In this document: positions 26,565 to 35,936 of the stretch, one piece after another | Layout of the letters: each line of letters opens with the position of its first letter | Position numbering within the stretch: the stretch's first letter is position 1 | DNA from: Methanofastidiosum sp. | GTDB taxonomy: Archaea; Methanobacteriota_B; Thermococci; Methanofastidiosales; Methanofastidiosaceae | Direction: 5' to 3' | NCBI GenBank assembly: GCA_013178285.1 | Contig: JABLXD010000003.1 | Location: forward strand, 16,132-80,131 | DNA length: 64,000 bases | Made by a program: the position numbers and the translations under genes | The notes under the pieces: model-generated | What the model was told of the DNA's origin: nothing | Database searches by the model: none | What the model saw: the letters and a program-made list of their open reading frames with translations, nothing else

Positions 26565-27314
26565 ATGGCATTCGTTCCACCCGCATCTGGTTACGACCGG
26601 GCAATCACCGTTTTTAGTCCAGATGGAAGTTTGTATCAGGTTCAATATGCTGGCGAGGCAGTAAGAAGGGGAGCCACCGCTATAGGCATTAAATGCAACG
26701 AAGGAGTAGTCCTTTGTGTAGATAAGAGAATCCCTTCAAGGCTTGTTGAACCCGAATCGTTTGAGAAGATATTTCAAATAGATGATCATCTTGCAGCAGC
26801 AACATCAGGAATCATAGCAGACGCAAGAATTCTTGTCGACAGAGCAAGAATAGAAGCACAGATTCACACATTGAGCTATGATGAAAAGATGTCTGTCATG
26901 ATGCTCGCAAAGAAGATTGGAGACTTAAAGCAGATGCACACACAGTATGGCGGATTAAGGCCATTTGGTGCTTCTCTAATTCTTGCAGGTATCAACTCAG
27001 AAGGGCCTCAGATATTTGTAACTGAGCCTTCAGGAGCTTACCTTGAATGGAAAGCTACAGCCATAGGTGCAGGAAGATCAGTAGCAATGGAGATATTCGA
27101 AAAGGAATACTCCCCCGAAATTTCAATTGAAGATGCAATAATGCTTGCCTTGAGGGCACTTAAGAAATCAATAGAGGGTGACTTGAGCAAGAGCAATGTA
27201 GAAATGGCTGTAATTAGCATGGAAGATAAGAGGTTTAAGAAAATAAATGAAGAAAAATTAAACTTCTATATCGAGAAAGTTAAAGAGATTAAGGAAGAGG
27301 AGGATAAGGAGTAG
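26565..27314 (+). CDS. psmA: 20S proteasome alpha subunit
   Basis: 249 residues. The N-terminal [24 protein letters not shown] (shown here in parts: [22 protein letters not shown]) is the alpha-ring gate signature; GATAIGIKC and the [15 protein letters not shown] strand follow. It forms heptameric outer rings that control access to the beta chamber and bind PAN or other AAA ATPases. GGAGGTAT precedes the ATG. No beta subunit is in the window. Confidence 0.97.
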   Translation: MAFVPPASGYDRAITVFSPDGSLYQVQYAGEAVRRGATAIGIKCNEGVVLCVDKRIPSRLVEPESFEKIFQIDDHLAAATSGIIADARILVDRARIEAQIHTLSYDEKMSVMMLAKKIGDLKQMHTQYGGLRPFGASLILAGINSEGPQIFVTEPSGAYLEWKATAIGAGRSVAMEIFEKEYSPEISIEDAIMLALRALKKSIEGDLSKSNVEMAVISMEDKRFKKINEEKLNFYIEKVKEIKEEEDKE

Positions 27315-27319
27315 ATTGT

Positions 27320-28012
27320 TTGATATCTCTAGATGATGCAGTTACTGCAAAACTCAAGTACCAAGGGGAACATTTTGAGATCTTAGTTGATCCTCAAAAG
27401 GCCCAAGATTTTAAGGGAGGAAATGAAGCAGATGATTTCCTCGCTGCAAACTTTATTTTTAAAGACGCAAACAAGGGAGATAAAGCATCTCCAGAGTCTC
27501 TTAAAAAAGCATTTGGTACAGATAATGTTAGTGAGATTTCAAAAATTATTCTAAAGAAAGGAGAAATACACCTTACTACCGAGCAAAGAAGAGCAATGAT
27601 GGAAAATAAGAGAGCGCAGATTGTCTCTTATATTTCAAGACACGCCATAAATCCTCAGACTGGTCACCCACACCCACCACAAAGAATTGAAACAGCTTTA
27701 GAAGAGGCAAGAGTTTCAATAGATATGTACCGGAGAACTGAAGATCAGATTAAACAGATAATTCATGCACTGGCCCCAATTCTACCTATTAAGATTGAAA
27801 ATAGAAGAATAGGAGTCAAAGTACCCGCAGAATATGCACCTAAAGCAATGGGATTTGTAAAAACTCTTGGTACTATTATTAAAGAAGAATGGGGAAGAGA
27901 TGGCTCTTGGATGTTTGTAATTGAAATACCGGCCGGATTACAAGACGACCTTTTCAGCAAGTTAAATGGCGCCACAAAGGGAAACGTTGAGACAAAAATA
28001 ATGGATAAATAA
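27320..28012 (+). CDS. sdo1: ribosome maturation protein SDO1/SBDS
   Basis: 230 residues with the three SBDS domains: N-terminal FYSH domain (YQGEHFEILVDPQKAQDF), central helical domain including QRRAMMENKRAQIVSYISRH and HPHPPQRIETALEEA, and a C-terminal ferredoxin-like domain. It acts in late 50S subunit maturation by releasing aIF6. The start is a TTG at 27320 with GGAG eight bases upstream. Location between psmA and rrp4 is a classical archaeal arrangement. Confidence 0.96.
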   Translation: MISLDDAVTAKLKYQGEHFEILVDPQKAQDFKGGNEADDFLAANFIFKDANKGDKASPESLKKAFGTDNVSEISKIILKKGEIHLTTEQRRAMMENKRAQIVSYISRHAINPQTGHPHPPQRIETALEEARVSIDMYRRTEDQIKQIIHALAPILPIKIENRRIGVKVPAEYAPKAMGFVKTLGTIIKEEWGRDGSWMFVIEIPAGLQDDLFSKLNGATKGNVETKIMDK

Positions 28013-28027
28013 TACGGAGAGATAGCA

Positions 28028-28708
28028 TTGGAATTTTTAGTTAAAGACAGATCAATCGTTACGCCAGGAATGGCAATCGCAAAAGGGCCTTTTAGATACG
28101 AATATGGCGTTGATAAATTTGGGGATACAATAATATCCTCTGTTTTAGGCATAGTCTATATAGAAAATGATGGTGTCAAGGTAGTACCGCTTGAAGGAAA
28201 GTATATACCAAAAAGGGGCGACGACGTAATTGGAACAGTTGTAAGTATTAATCCTCTAAGTTGGGATTTAGAAGTAAATGCCCCCTACCTAGCTAACCTT
28301 CATGTCCAAGACGCTTTAAGGTATGTTAAGGACACTTCAAACCTTGAAAGGATATTCAAAGTTGGCGATGTAATTTATGCAAATATTAAAGATGTCGGGG
28401 AATCCTCAGACATAGTTCTACAGTCTAAGGAAAGACCTTATGGCAAATTGAAATGGGGAAGGGTTGTTAAAATCCATGCCACAAGAGTTCCCCGAGTAAT
28501 CGGTAAAAAAGGATCTATGATTAAGTTATTGAAACAAATGACCAAATGCGAAATAATGGTTGGTCAGAATGGCAATATATGGATTAAAGGCGAGAGACAA
28601 ATGGAAGACATAGTTGAGAACGCCATTCTTAAAATTGATAGAGAAGCCCACATACCAGGGCTAACTGACAGGATAAAAAAAATACTAGAAACGGAATTAT
28701 CAAGATAA
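28028..28708 (+). CDS. rrp4: exosome RNA-binding subunit Rrp4
   Basis: 226 residues from a TTG at 28028 with a GGAGAGA site. An N-terminal domain (VTPGMAIAKGP), an S1 domain (RGDDVIGTVVSINPLSWDLEV) and a C-terminal KH domain with RVIGKKGSMIKLLK form the Rrp4 layout. Three copies cap the Rrp41-Rrp42 ring and guide RNA into it. It is followed by rrp41 and rrp42. Confidence 0.96.
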   Translation: MEFLVKDRSIVTPGMAIAKGPFRYEYGVDKFGDTIISSVLGIVYIENDGVKVVPLEGKYIPKRGDDVIGTVVSINPLSWDLEVNAPYLANLHVQDALRYVKDTSNLERIFKVGDVIYANIKDVGESSDIVLQSKERPYGKLKWGRVVKIHATRVPRVIGKKGSMIKLLKQMTKCEIMVGQNGNIWIKGERQMEDIVENAILKIDREAHIPGLTDRIKKILETELSR

Positions 28709-28723
28709 TACTAGGTGTTATAC

Positions 28724-29452
28724 ATGGAGAAAGACATAAAGTTCTTTACTAATGGCAAGAGAATTGATGGAAGGGCCATTGATGAATTAAGGAACATAAA
28801 GATAGAAGTTGGAGTTTTTAAAAGAGCAGATGGCTCATCTTACATTGAATGGGGCGGAAACAAGATTTATTGTGCAGTTTATGGCCCAAGGGAAGCATAC
28901 CCAAGATTTCTTCAAAAATCAGATAGGGCTATATTAAAGTGCAGATACAATATGGCATCATTCGCAGTTGAAGAGAGAAAAAGACCTGGCCCAAGCAGAA
29001 GGGTGGTAGAAATTGGTAAAGTAACACAAGGCGCATTAGAGCCTGCATTACTATTAGAAAATTTCCCAAAATGCATGGTCGAGGTAAACATTGAAGTTAT
29101 CCAAGCAGATGCTGGAACAAGATGTGCAGGAATAACTGCCGCATCTGTAGCACTTGCTAACGCAGGAATACCCATGAAAGAATTAGTTCCTGCATGCGCC
29201 GCTGGAAAAGTTGATGATAAGATTGTATTGGACCTCTGTAAGGAAGAGGATAACTACGGTCAAGCAGATTTACCATTAGCACTTCTTCCAAGAAGAGATG
29301 AGTTTAGTTTATTGCAGATGGATGGAGACTTAACAGAAGAACAGCTTGAGGAAGCATTGGACCTCGGTAGAAAAGGATGCCTTCAAGTATATGAGATCCA
29401 AAAGGAAGCGCTAAAGAAAAAGTACATCACGGAGGATGTGCCAAATGAGTAG
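28724..29452 (+). CDS. rrp41: exosome catalytic subunit Rrp41
   Basis: 242 residues from the ATG at 28724; a GTG at 28715 is in frame but the AGGTG site fits the ATG. The RNase PH fold has [36 protein letters not shown], the [19 protein letters not shown] segment and the phosphate/metal site in [18 protein letters not shown]. It is the phosphorolytic active subunit that shortens RNA 3' ends. It overlaps rrp42 by 8 bp. Confidence 0.96.
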   Translation: MEKDIKFFTNGKRIDGRAIDELRNIKIEVGVFKRADGSSYIEWGGNKIYCAVYGPREAYPRFLQKSDRAILKCRYNMASFAVEERKRPGPSRRVVEIGKVTQGALEPALLLENFPKCMVEVNIEVIQADAGTRCAGITAASVALANAGIPMKELVPACAAGKVDDKIVLDLCKEEDNYGQADLPLALLPRRDEFSLLQMDGDLTEEQLEEALDLGRKGCLQVYEIQKEALKKKYITEDVPNE

Positions 29453-30245
29453 TGTTCTTTCAGATATTAAGAAAGATTATATGATTAGCCTCTTAAAGAA
29501 CGGTAAACGTGACGATGGCAGAGGCCTTAATGACATGAGAGATCTTAAGATCGAACTTGGAATTGCAAACAAAGCCGAAGGGTCATGTTTTGTTCAAATT
29601 GGGAACACAAAGGTAATCGCTGGCGTTAAATGTGAAACCGGTGCACCATTCCCTGACACACCCAACCAAGGAGTATTTACAACTAATGCAGAATTAATTC
29701 CAATGGCTTCACCTGACTTTGAAGCAGGGCCACCAAGGGAAGACTCAATAGAACTTGCAAGAATTGTCGACAGAGGAATTAGAGAATCAGGTGCTATTGA
29801 TTTTGAAAAATTAGTTATTAAGGAAGGGGAACTTGTTAGGGTTTTGTTTGTGGATATACACATAATGGATTACAATGGAAATCTATTCGATGCATCTGGA
29901 ATTGCTGCAATAGGTGCTCTTTACAACACCAAAATGCCAGTTTTAGATGAAGAAGGTAAGAAAACAGAGGAGTTAATGCCTCTACCTATGAGAAAAATAC
30001 CTATACCCTGTACTTATGCAAAAATAGCAGATTCAATCTTATACGACCCTTCAATGGAAGAAGAAAGTGTAATGGATTCAAGAATAACCGCTACAACTGA
30101 AGACAATGGAAGGATCTCAGCTATGCAGAAAGGAGATGTAGGAAGCTTTAAAAAAGAGGAGATTTTAGACATCGTCAGACGTTCAAAGGTCAGGGGCGAC
30201 GAAGTAAGGTCCCTTTTAAAAGAAAAATTCTCTGAAATGAGGTGA
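29445..30245 (+). CDS. rrp42: exosome subunit Rrp42
   Basis: 266 residues from the ATG at 29445; GGAGG at 29431-29435 is correctly spaced for it and touches the alternative ATG at 29436. The RNase PH fold includes [38 protein letters not shown] and [20 protein letters not shown]. Rrp42 lacks catalytic residues but completes the hexameric ring with Rrp41 and helps bind RNA. Confidence 0.95.
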   Translation: MSSVLSDIKKDYMISLLKNGKRDDGRGLNDMRDLKIELGIANKAEGSCFVQIGNTKVIAGVKCETGAPFPDTPNQGVFTTNAELIPMASPDFEAGPPREDSIELARIVDRGIRESGAIDFEKLVIKEGELVRVLFVDIHIMDYNGNLFDASGIAAIGALYNTKMPVLDEEGKKTEELMPLPMRKIPIPCTYAKIADSILYDPSMEEESVMDSRITATTEDNGRISAMQKGDVGSFKKEEILDIVRRSKVRGDEVRSLLKEKFSEMR

Positions 30246-30250
30246 TGTTC

Positions 30251-30517
30251 ATGGCAGTTTCAAATAAATCAACAAGTGCAGGAAGATTCGGGCCAAGATA
30301 CGGTAGAAGGATTAGAGTCAAGATCTCTAACATTGAAGCACAGATGAGACAAAAACATAAGTGCCCACAGTGTGGAAGAAAATCTGTAAAAAGGATTAAC
30401 ACTGCAATCTGGCAATGCACTAAGTGTGAGACCACATTTGCAGGAGGCACATATCTTCCAGATACTCCAATGGGAAGAGTTTCACAGAAAGTGTCCGGTA
30501 AAGTAGGAAGTGAATAG
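30251..30517 (+). CDS. rpl37ae: 50S ribosomal protein L37Ae
   Basis: 88 residues from the ATG at 30251 with GAGGTGA upstream. [18 protein letters not shown] is followed by the C4 zinc finger [13 protein letters not shown] and [13 protein letters not shown], then PDTPMGR. It binds 23S rRNA. It sits after rrp42, as in many archaea, and its stop directly abuts the rpoP start. Confidence 0.96.
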   Translation: MAVSNKSTSAGRFGPRYGRRIRVKISNIEAQMRQKHKCPQCGRKSVKRINTAIWQCTKCETTFAGGTYLPDTPMGRVSQKVSGKVGSE

Positions 30518-30658
30518 TTGTATAAATGCATTGAATGTAAAAGAATACTCACCCCTACAGAACTTGATGATATAAGGGGAATTAAATGTCCCTACTGTGG
30601 TAACAGAATATTCATCAAGATGAGGCCAGAAATGGCAAAGACAGTGCAAGCACGTTAA
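30518..30658 (+). CDS. rpoP: DNA-directed RNA polymerase subunit P (Rpb12/RpoP)
   Basis: A 46-residue gene starting with TTG at 30518, immediately after the L37Ae stop, with GGAAGTGA as ribosome site. The protein starts [12 protein letters not shown] and has [19 protein letters not shown] near its end; the CxxC pairs bind one zinc, and the RPExxK-type tail is typical of RpoP. It is a small structural subunit of archaeal RNA polymerase, usually found right here between rpl37ae and the Brix gene. Confidence 0.95.
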   Translation: MYKCIECKRILTPTELDDIRGIKCPYCGNRIFIKMRPEMAKTVQAR

Positions 30659-30659
30659 T

Positions 30660-31172
30660 ATGATGCTTATCTCAACTTCTAGAAGGCCATCAACAAGGAC
30701 TAGGTCCTTTGTTAAAGAGCTACTAGGAGTTATACCTCTTTCTTTTCAAGTCACAAGGGGTAAAAAATCTGTTGAAGAGCTAAAAGATATTGCTGTTCTC
30801 AAAGGCTGCAGAAGATTAATGATAGTTGAATCAAAGGATGGAAATCCTTCTGCCCTTTCTTTTATGTATATAGACAAAAAAGATTGGAAATGGCTAGGCG
30901 TCATAGATATTTCAGTTTCTCTTAGAAGAGAAATGAACATAAATAATAAATTAGACTTCTTTGATGATGATCTGCCTTTACTTATCCAAGGCGATAAAAG
31001 CGAATCCTTCGACTTCATAAAGGAGATGTTTTTCTGTCAAGATTATGAAGGTGACCAAGAAGGCCCCGTTCTATTGTGGAATGGAGATTATATCAATTTC
31101 TTAAGGGACGATATTTCAAGTTCCCCAATTGGCCCTAAAATTAAAGTATCAAAATGGAAGCGTTCAACCTGA
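30660..31172 (+). CDS. archaeal Brix-domain protein (Imp4-like)
   Basis: 170 residues. ISTSRRPSTRTRSFVKELLG, the RRLMIVESKDGNPSALSFMY strand pair (parts shown) and a C-terminal PIGPKIKVSKW match the short archaeal Brix/Imp4 family. These proteins act in rRNA processing and ribosome assembly. It begins 1 bp after the rpoP stop and overlaps the next gene by 19 bp. This position in the exosome superoperon is conserved in archaea. Confidence 0.9.
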   Translation: MMLISTSRRPSTRTRSFVKELLGVIPLSFQVTRGKKSVEELKDIAVLKGCRRLMIVESKDGNPSALSFMYIDKKDWKWLGVIDISVSLRREMNINNKLDFFDDDLPLLIQGDKSESFDFIKEMFFCQDYEGDQEGPVLLWNGDYINFLRDDISSSPIGPKIKVSKWKRST

Positions 31173-31576
31173 CGGCAGTAACAAGAAATAAATCCAGAGG
31201 AGTTCGTGCAGAATACGAAGTCAAGAAGTTTCTGCTTGAAAACGGCTATTTTGTCTTTAGCAAAAGAGTTAGCCAGAGTGGGCCTGACATCATCGCAATT
31301 AAGGACAAAATTACTATAATAATGGAAGTGAAGAGCACCAAACTTTCAAGTATCAAGATTAAAAAATCACAGATCAATTCACTTTTAAACGTGGCATCTG
31401 AAATATCAAAGAAGACGGTTCTTTCTCCTAAAGCAATTCTTGCAGTTAAATTTTCTTCAAAGGAGGGCGGTTGGACCTTTATTTCAATTGAAAATCAAAT
31501 TTATGAGGATAAAATTATAAGAAAGCAACAGGAAAATCTATTAGAATTAAGCAAAGACTTAAAAAGTTTTATTTAA
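31154..31576 (+). CDS. hjc: Holliday junction resolvase Hjc-like nuclease
   Basis: 140 residues. The Hjc fold is supported by KSRGVRAEYEVKKFLLENGY (catalytic Glu), the SGPDIIAIKD motif (Asp) and IIMEVKSTK (Glu-x-Lys), the three parts of the PD-(D/E)XK site. The enzyme cuts four-way DNA junctions symmetrically. The ATG at 31154 lies 19 bp inside the Brix gene; no later ATG, GTG or TTG exists before the conserved SRG motif, so the overlap is probably real. Confidence 0.87.
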   Translation: MEAFNLTAVTRNKSRGVRAEYEVKKFLLENGYFVFSKRVSQSGPDIIAIKDKITIIMEVKSTKLSSIKIKKSQINSLLNVASEISKKTVLSPKAILAVKFSSKEGGWTFISIENQIYEDKIIRKQQENLLELSKDLKSFI

Positions 31577-31600
31577 CAATTAGAGAAAAGAGAGGGTCAG

Positions 31601-31915
31601 ATGGCAGAAGGACAATCTAACACATTTTATTCAAAAGGATCTAGAAAATTCAAACAAAAAATATATTCTAAAAAAACTAAAAAATTGAACATGGGAAGGG
31701 TATCAGATTTCAAGTGGGATTTAAACCAAGTATTAAATAAACTTCCTGAAGAAAAAGCAGGTCTGATCCGTGGGCCACTTTATGCCAAAGCTTCAAAAAT
31801 TGGTGTAGAAGAGGCCAAAAAATTCCTTAAAGATAAGGAAGACGAAGGGGTAATAGACAAGGATATTGCAATGGAGATATTAAGAGTCCTAACAAAATAC
31901 TCCAAGTTCAGATAA
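31601..31915 (+). CDS. small basic protein of unknown function at the end of the superoperon
   Basis: 104 residues. The first 35 are strongly basic and Lys/Ser/Tyr-rich (KGSRKFKQKIYSKKTKK), the rest is helical with a DFKWDLNQVLNKLPEEKAG segment and a C-terminal EILRVLTKYSKF. An RNA- or DNA-binding role would fit the charge pattern, but I do not recognise the family. GAGAGGGTCAG upstream supports the ATG, and the gene follows hjc by 24 bp. Confidence 0.7.
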   Translation: MAEGQSNTFYSKGSRKFKQKIYSKKTKKLNMGRVSDFKWDLNQVLNKLPEEKAGLIRGPLYAKASKIGVEEAKKFLKDKEDEGVIDKDIAMEILRVLTKYSKFR

Positions 31916-31946
31916 ATCTCTTATACTAAAATATTTTTTAAGTAAT

Positions 31947-31960
31947 AAATTTATATATTG
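31947..31960 (+). promoter_or_regulatory. TATA element before the J-domain gene
   Basis: AAATTTATATATTG is a clear archaeal TATA element. The expected transcription start is near 31980, about 28 bp before the ATG at 32008, so the gene is read separately from the exosome superoperon. Confidence 0.5.
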
Positions 31961-32007
31961 TATTCCAATTTTAGAATAGATAATATAGATTTGATTTTAC
32001 TGATAAG

Positions 32008-32481
32008 ATGTCGTACAATCCAAAAATAGACTATTATGAAACGATTGGAGGCATAACACCTTCTTCCAATATTAAGGAGATTAAGAAGGCCTATAGAAAA
32101 AAAGCCCTAGAGTACCATCCGGATAAAAATCCAGGAAAAGAGGATTGGGCAAAAAGTAAATTTTTAGAGCTGAAAGAGATTTATGAAACCTTAATCGATA
32201 AAGATAAAAAAACAAAATACGATAAAGAAAGAGATAAATATCTCTCTACCAAAAAGACAGTCAACTATGAAGGCAGACCTGGGTGGACATATACAACAGA
32301 CCAAAATAGTAATTCTGTAAACTTTGATTCAATCCCAAGAACTTTTGTTAAGAGTAGACCTTACGTTGCCTATGATTATGCAAAAAACTCAAAACAGACA
32401 CTTATCAGGATAATAGTCTATTCTTCAATGTTTATTATGGTTTTAGTCACGATATATATGCTTAGCATCCTCAGGCAATAA
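32008..32481 (+). CDS. membrane-tethered J-domain (DnaJ-like) protein
   Basis: 157 residues. The J-domain occupies residues about 8-72, with YYETIGGITP, IKKAYRKKALEYHPDKNPG (HPD motif intact) and a helix IV ending KYDKERDKY. No G/F, zinc or substrate domain follows; instead a single C-terminal transmembrane helix (about 133-155) anchors the protein with the J-domain in the cytosol. It should stimulate a DnaK-type ATPase at the membrane; no DnaK is in the window. It overlaps the convergent repeat protein by 11 bp. Confidence 0.85.
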   Translation: MSYNPKIDYYETIGGITPSSNIKEIKKAYRKKALEYHPDKNPGKEDWAKSKFLELKEIYETLIDKDKKTKYDKERDKYLSTKKTVNYEGRPGWTYTTDQNSNSVNFDSIPRTFVKSRPYVAYDYAKNSKQTLIRIIVYSSMFIMVLVTIYMLSILRQ

Positions 32482-33325
32482 GTGCCTTCTTCTCAATATA
32501 TTTTTCAACCATCTTAGCGTTTAATAAAGAAAGTTTTAATCCTGCAAGTGTCTTTTCAGTAGCTATCCTCTTTAGGATATCAATAGCTTTCTTATCCTGG
32601 GATATTCTTTCAAGTCCTGAAATAAACTCAGACTCATTTAGTTTTGAAAGGGCCGAAGCAATATCTTCTTCTTTAAATCTGCCTTTCTTTGGTATGATGT
32701 CTTCAACTAGCTCATCAAGAGAGTCCATATCAAACTTATCAGACATGTAATCATAGATTTTGTTATTGAAAGATTCCCTAATCGATAGGAGAATCATAGC
32801 AATATCTAGATCTTCAGTTAGATCTTCAACTTCCATTCTTTTAACACACTTCCACCCGGCATAGTTTCCGAGGAAATGGACCATATTTTTATTAATAACA
32901 GTTTCACTGCCCTTATCTTCAATAGGTTTCTGTCCGAGATAATTGTCAAGTACTTCTGGGGTTAGTCTTTCAATTCCAAGTTTTTCTAGTATCATCTCTG
33001 TGAGTAGTCCCTTTGCAATATCCTTTGCTTCTTTTATTTCTGCTATCTCTGATAATTTTTTAGTGGTCGTTGGAGATTTTGCTTTGTAAAGTGCACCCGA
33101 AATTTTTTTTTCATCCTTTATAATTGAGTCAACTATGGCCTGAATAAAATTTAGATCAAATCCCTGGCCTAAGTATTCATATATCTTTTCATTAAATGAT
33201 TCTCGTATAGAGAGTAATAATCGTGCAATATCAAGCTTGTCTTTTCCCTCAAGGGTGTCAAAACCTTTGTAGCATTTCCACCCCTTGTAGTTACCGATAA
33301 ACTCAACCTTTTCAGGCAATGCCAT
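32471..33325 (-). CDS. internally duplicated protein of unknown function
   Basis: 284 residues from the ATG at 33325, supported by AGGTGA four bases upstream. Two homologous halves are visible: residues about 5-130 start with EFIGNYKGWKCYKG and contain LLLSIRESFNEKIYEYLG; residues about 145-280 start with HFLGNYAGWKCVKR and contain LLSIRESFNNKIYDYMS. Each half then continues as helices. No signal peptide or membrane helix is present. I do not recognise the family; the strict GNY-GWKC and SIRESFN-KIY-Y motifs suggest a ligand site or protein interface kept in both copies. Confidence 0.75.
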   Translation of the reverse strand: MALPEKVEFIGNYKGWKCYKGFDTLEGKDKLDIARLLLSIRESFNEKIYEYLGQGFDLNFIQAIVDSIIKDEKKISGALYKAKSPTTTKKLSEIAEIKEAKDIAKGLLTEMILEKLGIERLTPEVLDNYLGQKPIEDKGSETVINKNMVHFLGNYAGWKCVKRMEVEDLTEDLDIAMILLSIRESFNNKIYDYMSDKFDMDSLDELVEDIIPKKGRFKEEDIASALSKLNESEFISGLERISQDKKAIDILKRIATEKTLAGLKLSLLNAKMVEKYIEKKALIA

Positions 33326-33479
33326 CAAATCACCTAATCTCATTCTGTGCTGATACTTTAAAGCCTTAACTGAATATATTATTATTTAGAGATTTAGGTT
33401 AGATTTTTCATAATATCTCCTGTAAATTTTTACCGATAAGAGATATAAAAAGTAATTCATTATTATTACTAGTGATAAA

Positions 33480-34394
33480 GTGAGAGTAGCTTTTATCGGA
33501 GCAGGTGCTATTGGTAGCCTATTTGGAGGACTTCTAAAAAGAGGAGATGTAGATATATTGCTCATTGGGAGGCAGGCCCATATGGACGCCATAAAGAAAA
33601 ATGGCCTTTCTATTCTTGGAGTTGAAGAATTCAATGTTAGAATCGAAGCATCTTCAAATCCTCTTGATGCAAAGGATTCAGATCTGATTATTATCACAAC
33701 TAAGGCATACGACACAAAAACAGCCTTGAAAGATATACTCCCAATTCTAAATGAAGATGTAAAGGTCATGTCACTTCAAAATGGCGCAGGAAATATTGAA
33801 GAGATTTCAAATTATGTTGAGAGTAAAAATATCCTGGGTGCCGTTACAAGCATGGGTGCTTTTCTTGAGGCACCTGCTAGACTTCAGTTTAGGGGAAAAG
33901 GAACCACCTTCATTGGATCACTTTCAGACGAAAACAAAAATGCAATGGGCGTTGTAAATCTATTCAATAAAGCTGGGATTAAAACAGAATATACAAAAAA
34001 CATAAAGAGTGAGATATGGTCAAAAGTGATTATTAATTCGGCTATAAATCCATTAGCCTCAATACTTGATGGTGAGAATGGAATTCTACTTGACCAGAAC
34101 CTAGTAGAGATAGTTAAAGAAATCACAAGAGAAGGAAAGACTATTTTAGAAAAGGATGGGATTAAAATACCTGATGATATTTTTGAAAAGACCATTGACG
34201 TAATCAAAAACACGTCTAAGAACATAAATTCTACTTTATCTGATTTAAGAAAGGGCAACAGAACTGAGATTGATTATATATCCGGTAAGATTATTGAAAC
34301 TGGAGAAAGAGTCAACATACCTTCACCGTACAATAAAGCACTTCTAAACATGGTAAAATTTAAAGAAAACAAATTAATACAAAAATCCTCATAA
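33480..34394 (+). CDS. panE: 2-dehydropantoate 2-reductase (ketopantoate reductase)
   Basis: 304 residues from a GTG at 33480. The Rossmann motif FIGAGAIGSLFGG binds NADPH, followed by DSDLIIITTKAYDT, and the catalytic Lys lies in EIWSKVIINSAINPLAS. The C-terminal helix domain has the SSTLSDLRKGNRTEIDYI-type segment (here STLSDLRKGNRTEID). It makes pantoate for CoA synthesis. A TATA-like GATATAAAAAG lies about 32 bp upstream. Related KPR-family members exist, but the motif set fits PanE. Confidence 0.88.
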   Translation: MRVAFIGAGAIGSLFGGLLKRGDVDILLIGRQAHMDAIKKNGLSILGVEEFNVRIEASSNPLDAKDSDLIIITTKAYDTKTALKDILPILNEDVKVMSLQNGAGNIEEISNYVESKNILGAVTSMGAFLEAPARLQFRGKGTTFIGSLSDENKNAMGVVNLFNKAGIKTEYTKNIKSEIWSKVIINSAINPLASILDGENGILLDQNLVEIVKEITREGKTILEKDGIKIPDDIFEKTIDVIKNTSKNINSTLSDLRKGNRTEIDYISGKIIETGERVNIPSPYNKALLNMVKFKENKLIQKSS

Positions 34395-34406
34395 CTTATA
34401 TAAATG
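34395..34406 (+). promoter_or_regulatory. TATA element of the 134-aa membrane protein gene
   Basis: CTTATATAAATG is centred 26 bp before the ATG at 34426, with no Shine-Dalgarno site between, as expected for a leaderless transcript. Confidence 0.55.
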
Positions 34407-34425
34407 ATGGATTTTTATTATCATT

Positions 34426-34830
34426 ATGAATAATTTATCCAAAGTTTTTGGAATAATTATCTTAGTCCTTGTTATCTCAGGAGCTTATCTATTTCTTACA
34501 GATTACTTCTCTCCTAAATGGTCTGTTAAGGAAGAGACATTTGTTGCGGCAGGGGACACGAAGATTTTCATTTTTGATCTAAAACCAGGAGAAGACCTTG
34601 AGATTGAATATAAGGCAAATTCCTTACTTGAAATAAGATTGGTCGACCAGCCAAACTATGAGCTAAGGCAGAACGATGGATTCTATAAGTATGAAGAGCT
34701 GCCAAGTCTTTCGACAGATGGAAAAATTTTTTGGGAAGCCCCCCACGGAGGGAAGTGGTACCTCATACTTTACAATAGGACTGACAGATATGCAGATATC
34801 AATCTTAATATAAGGATAGTTTCAAATTGA
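34426..34830 (+). CDS. membrane-anchored extracellular beta-sandwich protein, function unknown
   Basis: 134 residues. A single N-terminal transmembrane helix (about 8-27) anchors a predicted extracytoplasmic beta-sandwich: LKPGEDLEIEYKANSLLEIRL (in part), then a PHGGKWYLILYNR strand pair and a final DINLNIRIV strand. The GKWYLILYN pattern resembles emp24/GOLD-like or PPC-type beta domains. No catalytic residues are apparent. It is likely a single-gene leaderless mRNA. Confidence 0.7.
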   Translation: MNNLSKVFGIIILVLVISGAYLFLTDYFSPKWSVKEETFVAAGDTKIFIFDLKPGEDLEIEYKANSLLEIRLVDQPNYELRQNDGFYKYEELPSLSTDGKIFWEAPHGGKWYLILYNRTDRYADINLNIRIVSN

Positions 34831-34889
34831 TAAAGTCTAATCGAAAAGTATTTTAATATTCATTAAATAAAAAGTTAATAGGTGCTTTG

Positions 34890-35936
34890 ATGGAAGATGA
34901 CGTATCCCTCATAATGTCTAAATTGGTGGAAAAGGGTTATACGGAAGCTCAGATAAAAGAGAAGATTAGGGTAAAAAAAGAATCCTCAATGTTTAATCTT
35001 ACAACTAAAGGGATTCTTTCTATAATCGCTTCTGAAGAAGGGATAACTCTGCCCGGTAAAGAAGATCTCAAGATAGAGTCTCTTAATGAAGGAATGAAAG
35101 ACGTTAACGTCTTAGGGCGCGTTACAAGAAAGTACGCCCCAAAGGAATTTACTAGAGATGATGGATCTCAAGGAGTAGTCCTTAATATAGCGATTGCGGA
35201 TAAGACTGGAGAGATTGCAGTTGTATTTTGGGATGAGAACGCCGTTAAATGTTCTGAGACAGTGAACAAAGGGGACGTCATAAAAGTAATAGCCGGCCAG
35301 GTCAAAGGCGGAATGAAGGGGCCCCAACTTTATATTTCTTCAAAGAGCAAGGTGATTGTTAATCCGGAAGGAGTTGACCAGTCGTCCTTGCCTGAGAGTT
35401 CCACATTAAAATCTTTAAAGTATGAAAGGGCAATGATTTCTGATTTAAATCCCGGTGACAAGTTCAAGGAAATAAGGGGAACAATTGCAAAGCTATATTC
35501 TGTATTCTTCTATGAGGGATGCCCAACTTGTTTTAGAAAAATGGATTCCGGCCAAAAGGGATTCTGCAAGCACTGCAAGCTAGAAGTGATACCTACAAAA
35601 GTTGCGATATTGGATCTTGGGATAGACGATTCAACAGGTTATATCAGGGCTTCATTTTTCAAGGACAAGGCAGAGAAGATATTGGGGGTAAGTGCTGACC
35701 ACGTTCATGAAGGAATAAAAAGCTATCTTGAGAAAGGATTCAACTTCAGAAATGCCGGAGAGTCGTATCTATCTGACAATCATTCTAGCCTTTTAGGAAA
35801 AGAGATACTAATCACTGGAAATGTTGCAGAGAGTGAGTTTGTCGGAAGTGTATTCCAAGTTCACAATATTTTTGACATTGATTTAGAAGAAGAGATAGAG
35901 ATGGTAATAGAGGCCATAGGTAAGGAGATGCAATGA
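34890..35936 (+). CDS. replication protein A large subunit (RPA41/RPA1-like)
   Basis: 348 residues from the ATG at 34890 (GGTG site upstream; a TTG codon directly before it adds one residue). An N-terminal helical stretch is followed by an OB fold (VNVLGRVTRKYAPKEF, GVVLNIAIADKTGEIAVVFWD), and the C-terminal part carries a zinc finger (CPTCFRKM, CKHCKLEV) within a second OB fold (GYIRASFFKDKAE). It coats single-stranded DNA. It is coupled by a 4-bp overlap to the next gene. The arrangement equals the Pyrococcus RPA41-14-32 operon. Confidence 0.9.
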   Translation: MEDDVSLIMSKLVEKGYTEAQIKEKIRVKKESSMFNLTTKGILSIIASEEGITLPGKEDLKIESLNEGMKDVNVLGRVTRKYAPKEFTRDDGSQGVVLNIAIADKTGEIAVVFWDENAVKCSETVNKGDVIKVIAGQVKGGMKGPQLYISSKSKVIVNPEGVDQSSLPESSTLKSLKYERAMISDLNPGDKFKEIRGTIAKLYSVFFYEGCPTCFRKMDSGQKGFCKHCKLEVIPTKVAILDLGIDDSTGYIRASFFKDKAEKILGVSADHVHEGIKSYLEKGFNFRNAGESYLSDNHSSLLGKEILITGNVAESEFVGSVFQVHNIFDIDLEEEIEMVIEAIGKEMQ

